Source: Megaustenia siamemsis (lineage: Eukaryota; Mollusca; Gastropoda; Stylommatophora; Ariophantidae). From it: 64,000 nucleotides of DNA. Position numbers and translations under genes: made by a program. The stretch lies in assembly GCA_032433765.1 (NCBI GenBank), contig JAVIAB010000049.1, positions 18,860,406-18,924,405 of the forward strand, in the 5' to 3' direction. This document shows, piece by piece, positions 1 to 11,984 of this stretch (positions are counted from its first letter, which is position 1; each line of letters opens with the position of its first letter). The notes beneath the pieces are model-generated. The model did no database searches and was not told the DNA's origin. It saw only the letters and a list, made by a program, of their open reading frames with translations.

Positions 1-543
1 CCCTACTTCGATGTTCCCTCAACCTCGGGTTATTGTCTGTAAAGGTATTTGAGACGCTCCCTACTTCAATGTTCCCTTTGGTTCCGGTTATTGTCTGTAA
101 AGGTATTTGAGACGCTCCCTACTTCAATGTTCCCTTTGGTTCCGGCTATTGTCTGTAAATGTTTCTGAAACGTCTCCTACTTCAATTTTCCATGTGGCTC
201 CGGTTATTGTCTGTAAAAGTTGTTGAGACGCCACCTACTTCAATGTTCTCTTTGGCTCCGGTTATTGTCTGTAAAGGTTTTTGAGATGCTCCCTACTTCA
301 ATTTTCCCTGTGCCTCCGGCTATTATCTGTAAATGTTTTTGAGACGCTCCCTACTTCAATTTTCCATGTGGCTCTGGTTATTGTCTGTAAAGGTTTTTGA
401 GACGCTCCCTACTTCAATGTTCAATTTTGCTCCGGTTATTGTCTGTAAATGTTTTTGAGACACTCCCTACTTCGATGTTTCCTGTAGCTCCGGTTATTGT
501 CTGTAAAGGTTTTTGAGACGCTCCCTACTTCAATGTTCCCTGT
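1..543. repeat. 58-bp tandem repeat, about 9 copies
   Basis: The unit starts with ccctacttcaatgttccc and ends with ttttgagacgct. Copies differ by scattered substitutions. The array continues off the left edge. Confidence 0.93.
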
Positions 544-919
544 GCGCGTGTGACCTTCAACAGCTTCATCCAATCAGCAGTTATGTTGACATGTACTCGT
601 CACGTCCATTTTACGTCAAGCCGCCATATTTGCGTCTATTCGCCCGATACACCCGTCCATGCCATGGGTGCCCTTTGTTTAATGCTTAACAATTTACCCC
701 GGACAGCGTTCATTTCCGCCTACCTGTTAAACAGCTAGGGTTCTATAACGTGCGCAAAGTGTACACAACACTTCCTATTTTTTCAGTGGTCTATCTAGAG
801 ACCTGGGGCGGGCAGTCACAAATAAATCACTTAGCACAAAGGCAGGAGGAAGTCAACGTGACTCACGCTTACCTCGCTGTTGGGGACACTCAACGTGCAT
901 CTAAAACATTGGAACAGAT
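544..919. other. Non-repetitive stretch before a LINE tail
   Basis: No exon with acceptable splice sites was recognised here. The last part (about 800-920) may belong to the 3' end of the retroelement whose tail follows. Confidence 0.3.
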
Positions 920-975
920 AGTAGCATCCATGGGAGAGTCGGGAATCTGAGTCTGAATGAGCGATAATCGCGGAA
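800..975 (+). mobile_element. 3' end of a non-LTR retrotransposon
   Basis: The segment ends in catccatgggagagtcgg then gatcgcggaagaagaag-like sequence. I associate this terminal motif with LINE 3' ends in mollusc genomes, where it runs into a GAA-rich tail. A related ending occurs at 58095-58155. Upstream frame fragments end TLEQIVASMGESG. The clade is not certain. Confidence 0.45.
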
Positions 976-1772
976 GAAGAAGAAAAAAAGAAGAAGAAAA
1001 AGAAGAGGTACCAGTAGGAGAAGAAGAAATGGAAGAAGAAAAAGGAGAAGAACCAGTAGGAGTAGAAATGGAAGAAGAGGAAGAAGAAGAAAAAGAAGAA
1101 AAACCAGTAGGAGAAGAAGAAATGGAAGAAGAAAAAGAAGAGGTACCAGTAGGAGAAGAAGAAATGGAAGAAGAGGAAGAAGAAGAAAAAGAAGAAAAAC
1201 CAGTAGGAGAAGAAGAAATGGAAGAAGAAAAAGAAGAAAAAACCCAGTAGGAGAAGAAGAAATGGAAGAAGAAAAAGGAGAAGAAAAAGAAGAAAAACCA
1301 GTAGGAGAAGAAGAAATGGAAGAAGAACAAGGAGAAGAACCAGTAGGAGAAGAAGAAATGGAAGAAGAGGAAGAAAAAGAAGAAGAACAACCAGTAGGAG
1401 AAGAAGAGGAAATAGAACAAAGAAGAAGTAGAAGAAATAGAAGAATAAGCAGTAGAAATGGAGGAAGAAGAGGAAGAACCAGCAGAAGAAGAAGAAATGG
1501 AAGAATAGGAAGAAAAGAAGAAGAATGAGAAGATGAAGAAGAAAAAGAAAAATGAAGAAGAGGAACATGTAGGAGAAGAAGAAATGGAAGAGGAAGAAGA
1601 AGAAGCAGTAGGAGAAGACGAAGTAGTAGAAGAGGAAGAAGAAAGAAAAAAGAAGAAAAATGAAGAAGAAAAAGTAGAAGAAAAGAAGAAGAAGAACCAG
1701 TATGAGAAGAAATGGAAGAAGAAGAAGAAGATGAAGAAGAAGAAGAATAAGAAACCACATGAAGGATTATCT
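970..1772. repeat. Purine-rich GAA/AGG minisatellite
   Basis: A degenerate unit of about 42 bp (ccagtaggagaagaagaaat plus gaagaagaaaaagaa) expands a GAA-type tail. The + strand reads Glu/Lys-rich and the - strand Phe/Leu/Ser-rich in several frames. This is the signature of a low-complexity repeat, not a gene. Confidence 0.9.
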
Positions 1773-1826
1773 TATTAGTAAATTATAATCGTTTGTCCTG
1801 GACGTTTCTCCATTTCTATTTTCTAG

Positions 1827-1947
1827 TGTATGCCCCTCGGCGAGCGACAGTTTAAGGCTGTCTGGATCCAGTGCAGCTCTGGCCGACTCTATGACCCGTC
1901 CAAAACAGAGTGCGTCCTCGCCTATGAAAAGTGTCCAACTCCAAAAG
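1827..1947 (+). CDS. Exon: second half of a type II CBM14 module
   Basis: The exon follows a pyrimidine-rich acceptor (tttctattttctag) and ends at donor AAAAG/GTCAGG. Only the frame starting at the first base is open (phase 0 in, phase 1 out). It begins CMPLGERQ and contains QCSSGRLYDPSKTECV, the typical CBM14 spacing of a cysteine, an FDP/YDP turn and a further cysteine, then a KC pair. The first half of this module should lie upstream; I could not find it between 1 and 1826, so it may be left of the window. The acceptor lies about 50 bp downstream of a purine-rich minisatellite. Its last base G joins AT of the next exon to give GAT (Asp). Confidence 0.72.
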
Positions 1948-2099
1948 GTCAGGCACTGTTCGTCTTTCTTAACTTTCTACAAAAGTGCATATTCTCGTAA
2001 TTAAGAATTAATATGTGTGTACTGTATGTTTGAATATAATTGGATGTATCTGCAGACATAGAAGTGCCTGTAGTCTGAATGTTGTCACCGCGGTCTTAT

Positions 2100-2748
2100 T
2101 GTTTCGTCATCAGGTCACTTGTCCTTTGCAGAATGTTGTATTCACCACAGCCCGTCAGAAAGAATCTTTGTTTCTAGCCAGATCTCCCACAGAACGTTTC
2201 ATTCACCACAGCCTGTCTGAAAGAATCTTTGTTTCTAGCCAGATCTCCCACAGAACGTTGCATTCACCACACCCCGTCAGAAAGAATCTTTGTTTCTAGC
2301 CAGATCTCCCACAGAACGTTGCAGTCGCCATAGCCTGTCTGAAAGAATCCCTGTCTCTAGCCAGATCTCCCACCTGAACGTTGCATACATCACATTTCGT
2401 GTGAAAGAATCTCTGTCTCTTGCCAGATCTCCCACCTGAACGTTGCATACATCACATTTCGTGTGAAAGAATCTTTGTCTCTAGCCAGATCTCCCACCTG
2501 AACGTTGCATACATCATATTTCGTGTGAAAGAATCTCTGTCTCTAGCCAGAACTCCCACAGAACGTTACATTCACCACAGCCCGTTGAAAGAAAATATGT
2601 CTCTAGCCAAATCTCCCTCAGAACGTTGCATTCACCACTTCCCGTCTGAAATAATCTATGTCTGTAGCGAAATCTCCCTCAGAACGTTACATTCACCACC
2701 TCCCGTCTGAAATGATCTATGTTTGTAGCGAAATCTCCCACAGAGATT
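2100..2748. repeat. About 61-bp tandem repeat, about 10 copies
   Basis: The unit contains agccagatctcccacagaac and ttgcattcaccacagcccgt. Variants drift towards acatcacatttcgtgtgaaa in the middle copies. It lies in the intron after the first exon. Confidence 0.9.
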
Positions 2749-2847
2749 GCTGACACCCAGAGTATTTTTTTTAGACATTTATTTTCAAAAGCGTTTATTT
2801 TTCTCTCAATCTCTTTTGATGCTTTTCAGCTTTCACATACAATAGAT

Positions 2848-2940
2848 GGGAGCCGCGATAGCTCAGTGGTTAGTGAACTGAACTACAAAGGACACCATAT
2901 TCCCTATACGCCACTTGGCGTGACGGGGGTACTTTACTTT
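2848..2940 (+). mobile_element. SINE-1, tRNA-derived, internally deleted
   Basis: It starts GGGAGCCGCGATAGCTCAGT with an A-box-like tRNA head and ends with the family's 3' sequence (cacttggcgtgacgggggta). The centre, including the B box, is missing compared with the copies at 7654, 21515, 32649 and 60652. Confidence 0.8.
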
Positions 2941-3000
2941 ATACATACATAGATAAGTGTTGATAACACGTTTGATTAGAATATTCTAAGTTTAGTTCTT

Positions 3001-3310
3001 TGGTTATGGAAGGCCCCGGTATCACTGCAATCAAATTAAAATCTATAATTGCTCATCTGCCCGTGCCAGTGGAATCATCCGAATTACCAACTCATCTCCC
3101 AAACAAAGAAAGGTAGCTGTAGTCCCTATCATAGCAGTCTCAGTACACGCCAAAAGACATAAGGCGAAACCGCACAGAAAGTGAACACAGCCAACAGTTC
3201 CCTGCCATACGATATCATCATTCATCGTAAACAATTGGAATATCGAAACATGATCAAATCGGATGAGACACACAGCTCACGTTCTGCACAGAGCAGAGCA
3301 CCTAAGTTTA
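3001..3310 (+). repeat. Dispersed repeat X, about 310 bp
   Basis: It matches the reverse complement of 51665-51979 over about 300 bp. The shared part encodes GIIRITNSSPKQRK-like residues in one frame. The element class is unknown. Confidence 0.65.
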
Positions 3311-3437
3311 ATTTCCTCGCGTAGTATTTTTGATTTCCATATTTTGTCCAGGTTTTTTTTAAAAACTTCGTTGCTGCTTTTTGCTATCCTGCTTCGGGTC
3401 TCTTTTCTCTTGAACTGGAGGATTCTACTTTTTATCA

Positions 3438-3440
3438 GTG

Positions 3441-3488
<48 letters not shown>
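3438..3488. repeat. TG dinucleotide microsatellite
   Basis: An uninterrupted run of about 25 TG units. Confidence 0.95.
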
Positions 3489-3489
<1 letters not shown>

Positions 3490-3609
3490 TTTTTAAAATT
3501 AAATTTATATGCCAACATTCCGCCCAATTGTGACAAGAATATTTACTCTTACTCCTCGATGTCCCACAGCGTGGTCATATCCAAAGAGGCACTCATATAA
3601 AAAAAAAAT

Positions 3610-3736
3610 CAATCTTTACGACACATACTATGGTGGTGTATGTCGGAGAGCAACGATAGAACCAGAGGGATAAAGGCCGCTTGGTCAAGCAGTCGCCACG
3701 ACGTGTGCGACACAGGATTTTTATTTCACCCCCGAC
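3610..3736 (-). mobile_element. SINE-3 fragment, 5'-truncated
   Basis: It is the reverse complement of the 3' half of the element at 54823-55044, sharing the cgacacaggattttt and gcaagcagtcgcc-type segments. The tRNA-like head is missing. Confidence 0.65.
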
Positions 3737-3737
3737 A

Positions 3738-6700
3738 CTACAACACAGCGACGACAAATAATACAAACATGTAACTTTGTTGTAACAACATGTGAGACTG
3801 GAAACTACAGAACAGCGACAACAAACAATACAAACATTTAACTTTGTTGTACCAACATGTGAGACTGGAAACTACAGCACAGCGACGACAAACAATACAA
3901 ATATTTAACTTTGTTGCAACAACATGTGAGACTAGAAACTACAGCACAGCGACGACAAACAATACAAACATTTAACTTTGTTGCAACAACATGTGAGACT
4001 AGAAACTACAACACAGCGACGACAAACAATACAAACATTTAACTTTGTTGCAACAACATGTGAGACTAGAAACTACAACACAGCGACGACAAACAATACA
4101 AACATTTAACTTTGTTGCAACAACATGTGAGACTAGAAACTACAACACAGCGACGACAAACATTACAAACATTTAACTTTGTTGCAACAACATGTGAGAC
4201 TAGAAACTACAACACAGCGACGACAAACAATACAAACATTTAACTTTGTTGCAACAACATGTGAGACTAGAAACTACAACACAGCGACGACAAACATTAC
4301 AAACATTTAACTTTGTTGTACCAACATGTCAGACTAGAAACTACAGCACAGCGACGACAAACAATACAAATATTTAACTTTGTTGTAACAACATGTGAGA
4401 CTAGAAACTACAACACAGCGACGACAAAAAATACAAACATTTAACTTTGTTGCAACAACATGTGAGACTAGAAACTACAACACAGCGACGACAAACATTT
4501 AACTTTGTTGCAACAACATGTGAGACTAGAAACTACAACACAGCGACGACAAACATTTAACTTTGTTGTAACAACATGTGGGACCAGAAACTACAACACA
4601 GCGACGACAAACATTTAACTTTGTTGTAACAACATGTGAGACTAGAAACTACAACACAGCGACGACAAACATTTAACTTTGTTGTAACAACATGTGGGAC
4701 CAGAAACTACAACACAGCGACGACAAACATTTAACTTTGTTGTAACAACATGTGAAACTAGAAACTACAACACAGCGACGACAAACATTTAACTTTGTTG
4801 CATCAATATGTGAGACTAGAAACTACAACACAGCGACGACAAACAATACAAACATTTAACTTTGTTGCATCAATATGTGAGACTAGAAACTACAACACAG
4901 CGACGACAAAAAATACAAACATTTAACTTTGTTGCAACAACATGTGAGACTAGAAACTACAACACAGCGACGACAAACAATACAAATATTAACTTTGTTG
5001 TAACAACATGTCAAACTAGAAACTACAACACAGCGACGACAAACATTTAACTTTGTTGCAACAACATGTGAGACTAGAAACTACAACACTGCGACGACAA
5101 ACATTTAACTTTGTTGTAACAACATGTGGGACCAGAAACTACAACACAGCGACGACAAACATTTAACTTTATTGTAACAACATGTGAGACTAGAAACTAC
5201 CACATAGCGACGACAAAAAATACAAACATTTAACTTTGTAGCAACAACATGTGAGACTAGAAACTACAACACAGCGACGACAAACAATACAAATATTAAC
5301 TTTGTTGTAACAACATGTCAAACTAGAAACTACAACACAGCGACGACAAACATTTAACTTTGTTGCAACAACATGTGAGACTAGAAACTACAACACAGCG
5401 ACGACAAACATTTAACTTTGTTGTAACAACATGTGAGATTGGAAACTACAACACAGCGACGACAAACATTTAACTTTGTTGTAACAACATGTGAGACTAG
5501 AAACTACAACACAGCGACGACAAACATTTAACTTTGTTGTAACAACATGTGAGACTAGAAACTACAACACAGCGACGACAAACATTACAAACATTTAACT
5601 TTGTTGCATCAATATGTGAGACTAGAAACTACAACACAGTGACGACAAACAATACAAAGATTTAACTTTGTTGCATCAATATGTGAGACTAGAAACTACA
5701 ACACAGCGACGACAAACATTTAACTTTGTTGTAACAACGTGTGAGACTGAAAACTACAGCACAGCGACGACAAACAATACAAACATTTAACTTTTTTGTA
5801 ACAACATGTGAGACTAGAAACTACAACACAGCGACGACAAACATTTAACGTTGTTGTAACAACATGTGAGACTAGAAACTACAACACAGCGACGACAAAC
5901 ATTTAACGTTGTTGGAACAACGTGTGAGACTAGAAACTACAACACAGCGACGACAAACATTACAAACATTTAACTTTGTTGTAACAACGTGTGAGACTAG
6001 AAACTACAACACAGCGACGACAAACAATACAAACATTTAACTTTGTTGCAACAACATGTGAGACTAGAAACTACAGAACAGCGACAACAAACAATACAAA
6101 CATTTAACTTTGTTGTACCAACATGTCAGACTAGAAACTACAGCACAGCGACGACAAACAATACAAATATTTAACTTTGTTGCAACAACATGTGAGACTA
6201 GAAACTACAACACAGCAACGACAAAAAATACAAACATTTAACTTTGTTGCAACAACATGTGAGACTAGAAACTACAACACAGCGACGACAAACAATACAA
6301 ATATTAACTTTGTTGTAACAACATGTGAGACTAGAAACTACAACACAGCGACGACAAACATTTAACTTTGTTGTAACAACATGTGGGACCAGAAACTACA
6401 ACACAGCGACGACAAACATTTAACTTTGTTGTAACAACATGTGAGACTAGAAACTACAACACAGCGACGACAAACACTTAACTTTGTTGTAACAACATGT
6501 GAGACTAGAAACTACAACACAGCGACGACAAACATTTAACTTTGTTGTAACAACATGTGAGACTAGAAACTACAACACAGCGACGACAAACATTACAAAC
6601 ATTTAACTTTGTTGCATCAATATGTGAGACTAGAAACTACAACACAGCGACGACAAACAATACAAACATTTAACTTTGTTGCATCAATATGTGAGACTAG

Positions 6701-7112
6701 AAACTACAACACAGCGACGAAAAACATTTAACTTTGTTGTAACAACGTGTGAGACTGAAAACTACAGCACAGCGACGACAAACAATACAAACATTTAACT
6801 TTGTTGTAACAACATGTGAGACTAGAAACTACAACACAGCGACGACAAACATTTAACGTTGTTGTAACAACATGTGAGACTAGAAACTACAACACAGCGA
6901 CGACAAACATTTAACGTTGTTGGAACAACGTGTGAGACTAGAAACTACAACACAGCGACGACAAACATTACAAACATTTAACTTTGTTGTAACAACGTGT
7001 GAGACTAGAAACTACAACACAGCGACGACAAACAATACAAACATTTAACTTCGTTGTAACAACATGTGAGACTAGAAACTAAAACACAGCCACGACAAAC
7101 AATACAAACATT
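3738..7112. repeat. 58/67-bp tandem array, about 3.4 kb
   Basis: The core unit is aactttgttgtaacaacatg followed by tgagactagaaactacaaca and cagcgacgacaaa. Long (67-bp, with caatacaaa) and short (58-bp) forms alternate. A block near 4860-6060 recurs near 6175-7110 with the same order of variants. Confidence 0.95.
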
Positions 7113-7605
7113 TAATTTAGAAAACATGCATATCGCTCATAATTTAAAACATCCCACACCCTCACCTAATCATGCCTATCTCTTTCAACAAATATACCGT
7201 TCTGCATATCCCCATAAAAAGGTATAAGTTTATATTGACTCCTTTTACAAAGGTATAGTTTTGTTAGCAATTCTTTTTGAGCACACTATTGTGTTTTTGT
7301 TTATTAAAATACATCAAATTGTACTCGGTACCCCCTCTCCCTCCCCCTCCCAAAAAAATGACACGAGGAGTCGGATCAGAGGCACCTTTATCCATGGTCG
7401 GATAAAACAGGCCGAAAAGATCTGACATCGCAGTTTGCTGAAATCACGATACAGCACAACAACGACATATTAACGTTCTTTTAATTTAGGGCGTTAGGTG
7501 TAGATATTAAGTTGTGTTTTGAAATAATAATACTCGGCAAAATAAGAAGGCAGTTTGCTATTAATTCCCTTCTTGGCAGTGACTGTACTAGTCGGAGATC
7601 GCAGC
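7113..7605. other. Non-repetitive intronic stretch
   Basis: AT-rich sequence with a short C-rich tract. No exon, repeat or transposon was recognised. Confidence 0.4.
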
Positions 7606-8112
7606 CATTGTTTCAATCAACATTTTTTCGGGCACATCTTGAGAAGAAGGAAAAAAGTAAAGTAGCCCCGTCACGCCAAGTGGCGTATAGGGAAATATGG
7701 TGTTAGTGACCCTATATTTTACAGACCTTCAGCACATGATTTTTGGGGTAATGTGGTCAGTATTACGCCCGTGCCGCTTTCCCAGAAAAAAATCCTGTAC
7801 TCATTTAAGGCTGGGTGAACACGGAAGCCATCGGTTGGTTCGAACCCTACCCATTGTCCGTGGTAGTCCAGTTCATTAACCACTGAGCTATCGCGGCTCC
7901 CATGAGAAGAGGAAAGTTGGAATACTTGGTTAAAACTGGCAAAATACAGGGAAAGAAAGATCGTGGACGACAAAGAGAGAAAACACTAGATAGCTTGGTG
8001 TCATGACATTGAAAACAGTCAACAACATAATTGATACGACGCACGGTAGATAGAAAATTGTGTAAGGACATGATCGCCTACGCCAACCGGTATGGCACAC
8101 GATGATGATGAA
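7606..8112 (+). mobile_element. RTE-A LINE 3' fragment, split by a SINE
   Basis: The sequence before 7654 (caatcaacattttttcgggc) and after 7901 (gagaagaggaaagttggaat) are adjacent in the intact RTE-A copy at 61984. The fragment ends in the family's tail, ccggtatggcacacgatgatgatg. The RTE C-terminal region is degraded by frameshifts. Confidence 0.8.
7654..7901 (-). mobile_element. SINE-1, full length, inserted in RTE-A
   Basis: Reading the minus strand, the element starts GGGAGCCGCGATAGCTCAGT (A box) with a B box near GGTTCGAACC and ends in the gtgacggggctactttact-type tail. Imperfect flanking duplicates (gagaagaaggaaa / gagaagaggaaag) look like a target-site duplication. Confidence 0.88.
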
Positions 8113-8153
8113 TATAGAATGAGGATTTTTTCTTATTCTTTTATCATTCTCAT

Positions 8154-8812
8154 TGATACCTAAAAGGTGTCGTGGTTTATATCATTTGTCGTTCTTGAGC
8201 TGCTCGAATTGTCTGAATTAGTGATTTTCCTTTGTTGTTACATGTCTCTATCACTGCATCTATCCATCTTCTTCTGGGTCTTCCTCTTGGTCTTTTTCTA
8301 TGCATTCTCGAGAAGAACGCCCTCGATGGTGATTGGTAAGGATTCATTCTGACCAGGTGGCCAAACCATTTAAGTTGTTGTTGTTCTATATATTCTTGGC
8401 AGGGTTTTGTTCCTACCATTTTCCTTATGGTTTCATTTGGTATTCTATCTCTTCTTGTGTTGTTTGTTACTTTTCTCAAGCATCGCATCTCACATGTATT
8501 GATCTTTCTTAAATGTGATTTAGAAAGGGTCCATGTTTGACTTCCATAGCACAAAGTTGTTATGAAAATGCTATTTATCATTTGTTGTTTAGCTGGCATA
8601 GAAATGTTTGAATGTCTTAACAATGGTGAAAGCTGGTATGTGACAGCATTTGCTTTTTTGTATTCTCGTGTCAATTTCTCTGTCTAGTTTTCCATCTTCT
8701 GTAAACATTGTGCCCAAATACTTGAATTCCTCTACTTGTTTTATTTCTTTATCTTTGATCTTAATGTTTAATGGGTGTCTTATAGAACGAGGATAAGCAA
8801 TCATAATAATTT
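8154..8812 (-). mobile_element. RTE-D LINE 3' fragment
   Basis: The minus strand encodes VEEFKYLGTMFTEDG, then TLCYGSQTWTLSK, MRCLRKVTNNTRRDRI, LKWFGHLVRMNP and RGRPRRRWIDAV. These are hallmarks of the region C-terminal to the reverse transcriptase in RTE-like LINEs. It ends with a short 3' UTR (accacgacaccttttaggta). The 5' part, including the endonuclease and RT core, is missing. Confidence 0.88.
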
Positions 8813-9216
8813 TAATAAAATAAACCAGACAACATGTTCTATGAGCTCCGGCTAATAACGAGATCCGAGAGAATATGACACGGTGTAGAAGAAGAGGGTG
8901 GGGAAATAGCCGTGTTTGGTCGTAGCAAAATGATGTCAGAAGTGACAGCTGGGATGAAGTCTTGGTTTTACTACTTCCTGTACGTCATTCAAGATGACGG
9001 AAATTACGTCAGAGTTGTAATCCAATCCCAGCGTCTGTAGAAAGTAAAGATTAGTCATTTATATTGACTTATTTGTTAGGTTGTGTCTTTTCCTTTAAGG
9101 ACATTATCTTGTATACTTGTTATTGTTTCAATGTTTGATTTAAAAGTCAACGTTTGTGTCAGCGTTGAATTGTTTTTATTCTTGTAAAACACTATCTCTC
9201 TTTCTCTTTCTCTTTC
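8813..9216. other. Non-repetitive stretch
   Basis: No exon with CBM14-like content, tandem array or known element was recognised. Confidence 0.35.
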
Positions 9217-9634
9217 TTACTGATACCTAAAAGGTGTCGTGGTTATATGATTTGTCGTTCTTGAGCTGCTCGAACTGTCTGAATTAGTGATTTTCCTTTT
9301 TTTGTTACATGTCTCTGTCACTGCATCTATCCATCTTCTCCTTTTCTCTTTTCACTGATACCTAAAAGGTGTCGTGGTTATATCATTTGTCGTTCTTGAA
9401 CTGCCCGAATTGTCTAAATTAGTGATTTTCCTTTGTTATTACATGTCTCTATCACTGCATCTATCCATCTTCTTCTGGGTCTTCCTCTTGGTCTTTTCCC
9501 ATGCATTCTCGAGAAGAACGCCCTTGATAGTGATTGGTAAGGATTCATTCTGACCAGGTGGCCAAACCATTTAAGTTGTTGTTCTAATATATTCTTGGCA
9601 GGGTTTTGTTCCTACCATTTTTCTTATGGTTTCA
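9217..9634 (-). mobile_element. RTE-D LINE tail with duplicated 3' end
   Basis: Two tandem, similarly oriented copies of the RTE-D 3' end (9217-9338 and 9354-9634) each carry the accacgacaccttttaggta terminus. The second reaches further into the ORF (RGRPRRRW region). The same duplicated-tail arrangement occurs on the + strand at 59040-59660. Confidence 0.8.
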
Positions 9635-9944
9635 GTAAAGCACAAATAAATCCGTTCGAAATCACACACAAGAACGCTTGAATTTTTTTTCTTTACTATA
9701 GGCATTGAAATTCATTTATAATTTAAATTTGACTCCCATCGCAAATTGCATCGTGTTGGCAGCACAGTCACGCACCGGAAGTGGTGATCAACGTTAATTA
9801 AATAAAGCAACAAAAATAAAATAAATAAATAGAATCGTGTCACTTCACCTTTAACCTTGTAATTGTAGCCCTTGACCTTTTGTAGCCTTGCCTGCATTGT
9901 AACTAAGTTATCACTTTACTTTATGATTGGTATTACAAGAAATG
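9635..9944. other. Non-repetitive stretch
   Basis: AT-rich sequence with no recognised gene or repeat. Confidence 0.35.
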
Positions 9945-10662
9945 TTAGACATTATAGTGAAGGAAAGCAAAAATAAAGGCCTCAGACAGAAGTAATGGTA
10001 GCAACAAAGGAAAAGACATTACCGCAATGCAAAATAAAGACATAAAGACAAGAATAACAATATTAAAACAGGTAAATGAATTTAAATATTTGGGAACGAT
10101 GGTAATCTCAGATGGTAGATGTACAACAGAGGTGAGATGCAGAATGGCTCAGGCAAACGCAGGTTTCCATAAAATGAGGAAGATAATGTGCAATCCATTT
10201 TTGACAACAGAAACAAGAAAAATAGTTCTTCAATGTTATATAGAGCCAATATTACATATGGATGTGAATCATGGACAATGGAACAACAAACAAGAAAATC
10301 ACTGGAGGCTGTAGAAGTATGGTTTTACAGAAAAATGTCGAGAATACCATGGACAGCTAAGAAGAGTAATGAAGATGTTCTGAGAGAGGTCAAAGCAAAA
10401 AGAGAGCTAATTTCCAATATTAGGAAGAAACAATCATCATTTTTGGCCATGTAATGAGAAGAGAACAACTGGAATATATTGTAACAACTGGGAAAATTGA
10501 GGGACGAAGAGATAGAGGGAAGCAAAGAGAAAAAATACCAGACAGCTTAAGAGAATGGCTTGGCAGGAGGTCAACAACAGAAATGATAAATAACTGTCGT
10601 GATCGAAAGTTGTGAAGAGACATGATCACCTACGCCAGCATGCATGCCACTTGATGATGATG
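9945..10662 (+). mobile_element. RTE-B LINE 3' fragment
   Basis: Frames on the + strand read QVNEFKYLGTMVISDGRCTT, RMAQANAGFHKMRKI, then MSRIPWTAKKSNEDVLREVK and end in the family tail at gatgatgatg. This is the post-RT region of an RTE-like LINE, with several frameshifts. The 5' portion is absent. Confidence 0.87.
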
Positions 10663-10854
10663 CTCTTTAGACTTTATTTATCTTTCCAGTGTTCGTAACA
10701 GTTCTTATGATTCCTTTAAGAGGATTGCAAATATAGGGGTGAAAAATGTTCAGATATTTGAAAACATGGACGTGGTTTCCAGCCCATTGTCGGTATCCGA
10801 TCCTATGTATAGAACAATAATCAAGCTTTTACAGGGAAAGGTGTCAGGATAAAT

Positions 10855-11715
10855 AGAGATAAATCATGGGTGGGTCGAGCAGAAGATGTCATCTAACAGG
10901 TCTGTGGGGTTGCCAATATCAGCGTTGGTGAGAAGTGGATACCGGTGCCTACATCATTCAAGGGGACTTTCTCGTGTATTGTCACACTCGACAGGAAAAG
11001 TAGGGAACATACCTCAGTCGTGGTCAATGCGGAGGTCAACAGTCCTACCTGGGATAACACCGACGAGGAAGATGCAGTCATCTATACAGACGGATCTGTA
11101 ATACGACACCAAAGAAGTGCATGGGAATTTGCAGCACCCGCGGTAGGCAGAATAGTCAAGAAGACAGTGGTGCATGCCAGTAGTATGGTCACGAGTAGCA
11201 TGACAATGGAGGTGATGGCAGTGACCAGGGCCAAAGTCACAAGATTACACCCACGCCTGTATACTGAATGATTCGATGAGCATGATTAAAATATTGGAGG
11301 CGGTTTTTCTACGCATGCAATGGGTAGAGTCGTTGCAGAAGTCAAAAATATGTAGTCACATTTGTCTATATCCCAGGACATGCGGAAGTACGGGGAGATG
11401 AACGAGCGGACAGGTTGGCTAGCTGTGCTGTCGTTGAGGACGGGCAACCAATGGATAGGACGAACGTCATCAGTGCCCTCCGAGATGTGGGAAGGGCACA
11501 TGATTTCGACAATCATGAGTCCACGTCACTCCTTCGGATGAAAGAGATGAGAGTTAAGATGGGCACAGCCAGAAACGAGTAACCTAGTGGGCGTGTAAGA
11601 AGACTTATCAACCAACACAGAACTGGAGTCGTCAGTCGCTAGACACTGCGGGACTTGCTGAGGAGGGGATCTAAGCTTCTATAGATATGTTCGCAGTGCA
11701 ATGATGATGACCCAC
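10855..11715 (+). mobile_element. I-clade LINE fragment carrying an RNase H domain
   Basis: A frame around 11060 reads EEDAVIYTDGSVIRHQRSAW (first RNase H Asp in YTDGS), followed by SSMTMEVMAVTRA with the catalytic Glu. After a stop, a further frame has the DSMSMI-like Asp, then FDNHESTSLLRMKEM and KMGTARNE. A reverse-transcriptase-linked RNase H with this tail suggests an I-clade (Nimbus-like) LINE. It is 5'-truncated and broken by stops. Confidence 0.8.
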
Positions 11716-11984
11716 AAATAACTCAATTACTAATCATGCCCTGAGGAACTTTTCTGCAATCTTCCCCCCCCCCACCCCCTCCCCTTCCTCCCAAACACCG
11801 CAACAGCAGCGCATTTACCACCTTCATCTTCTAGATCTGCTGATCTTTACTTCCCTTCCTGTGACGAAGACTCCACCTTCAGTTTTCCAACAAGCCATGT
11901 TATGGTTGTCTAATCCCTGAATGTGCCCCTCCCCGCTTTACTGAACTCGTCTCTACACTGCACCGCTTAGACTCAACGATGCTT
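11716..11984. other. Non-repetitive C-rich stretch
   Basis: It contains a C-rich run near 11766. No exon was recognised. Confidence 0.3.

Noticed and set aside
831..1778. Long overlapping ORFs on both strands, Glu/Lys-rich or Phe/Ser-rich
   Set aside because: They are translations of a GAA/AGG minisatellite. Several frames are open at once and no gene-like composition or splice context is seen.
3043..3273. Minus-strand ORF of 76 codons
   Set aside because: It lies in dispersed repeat X, is not conserved as an ORF in the second copy at 51665-51979, and has no recognisable domain.
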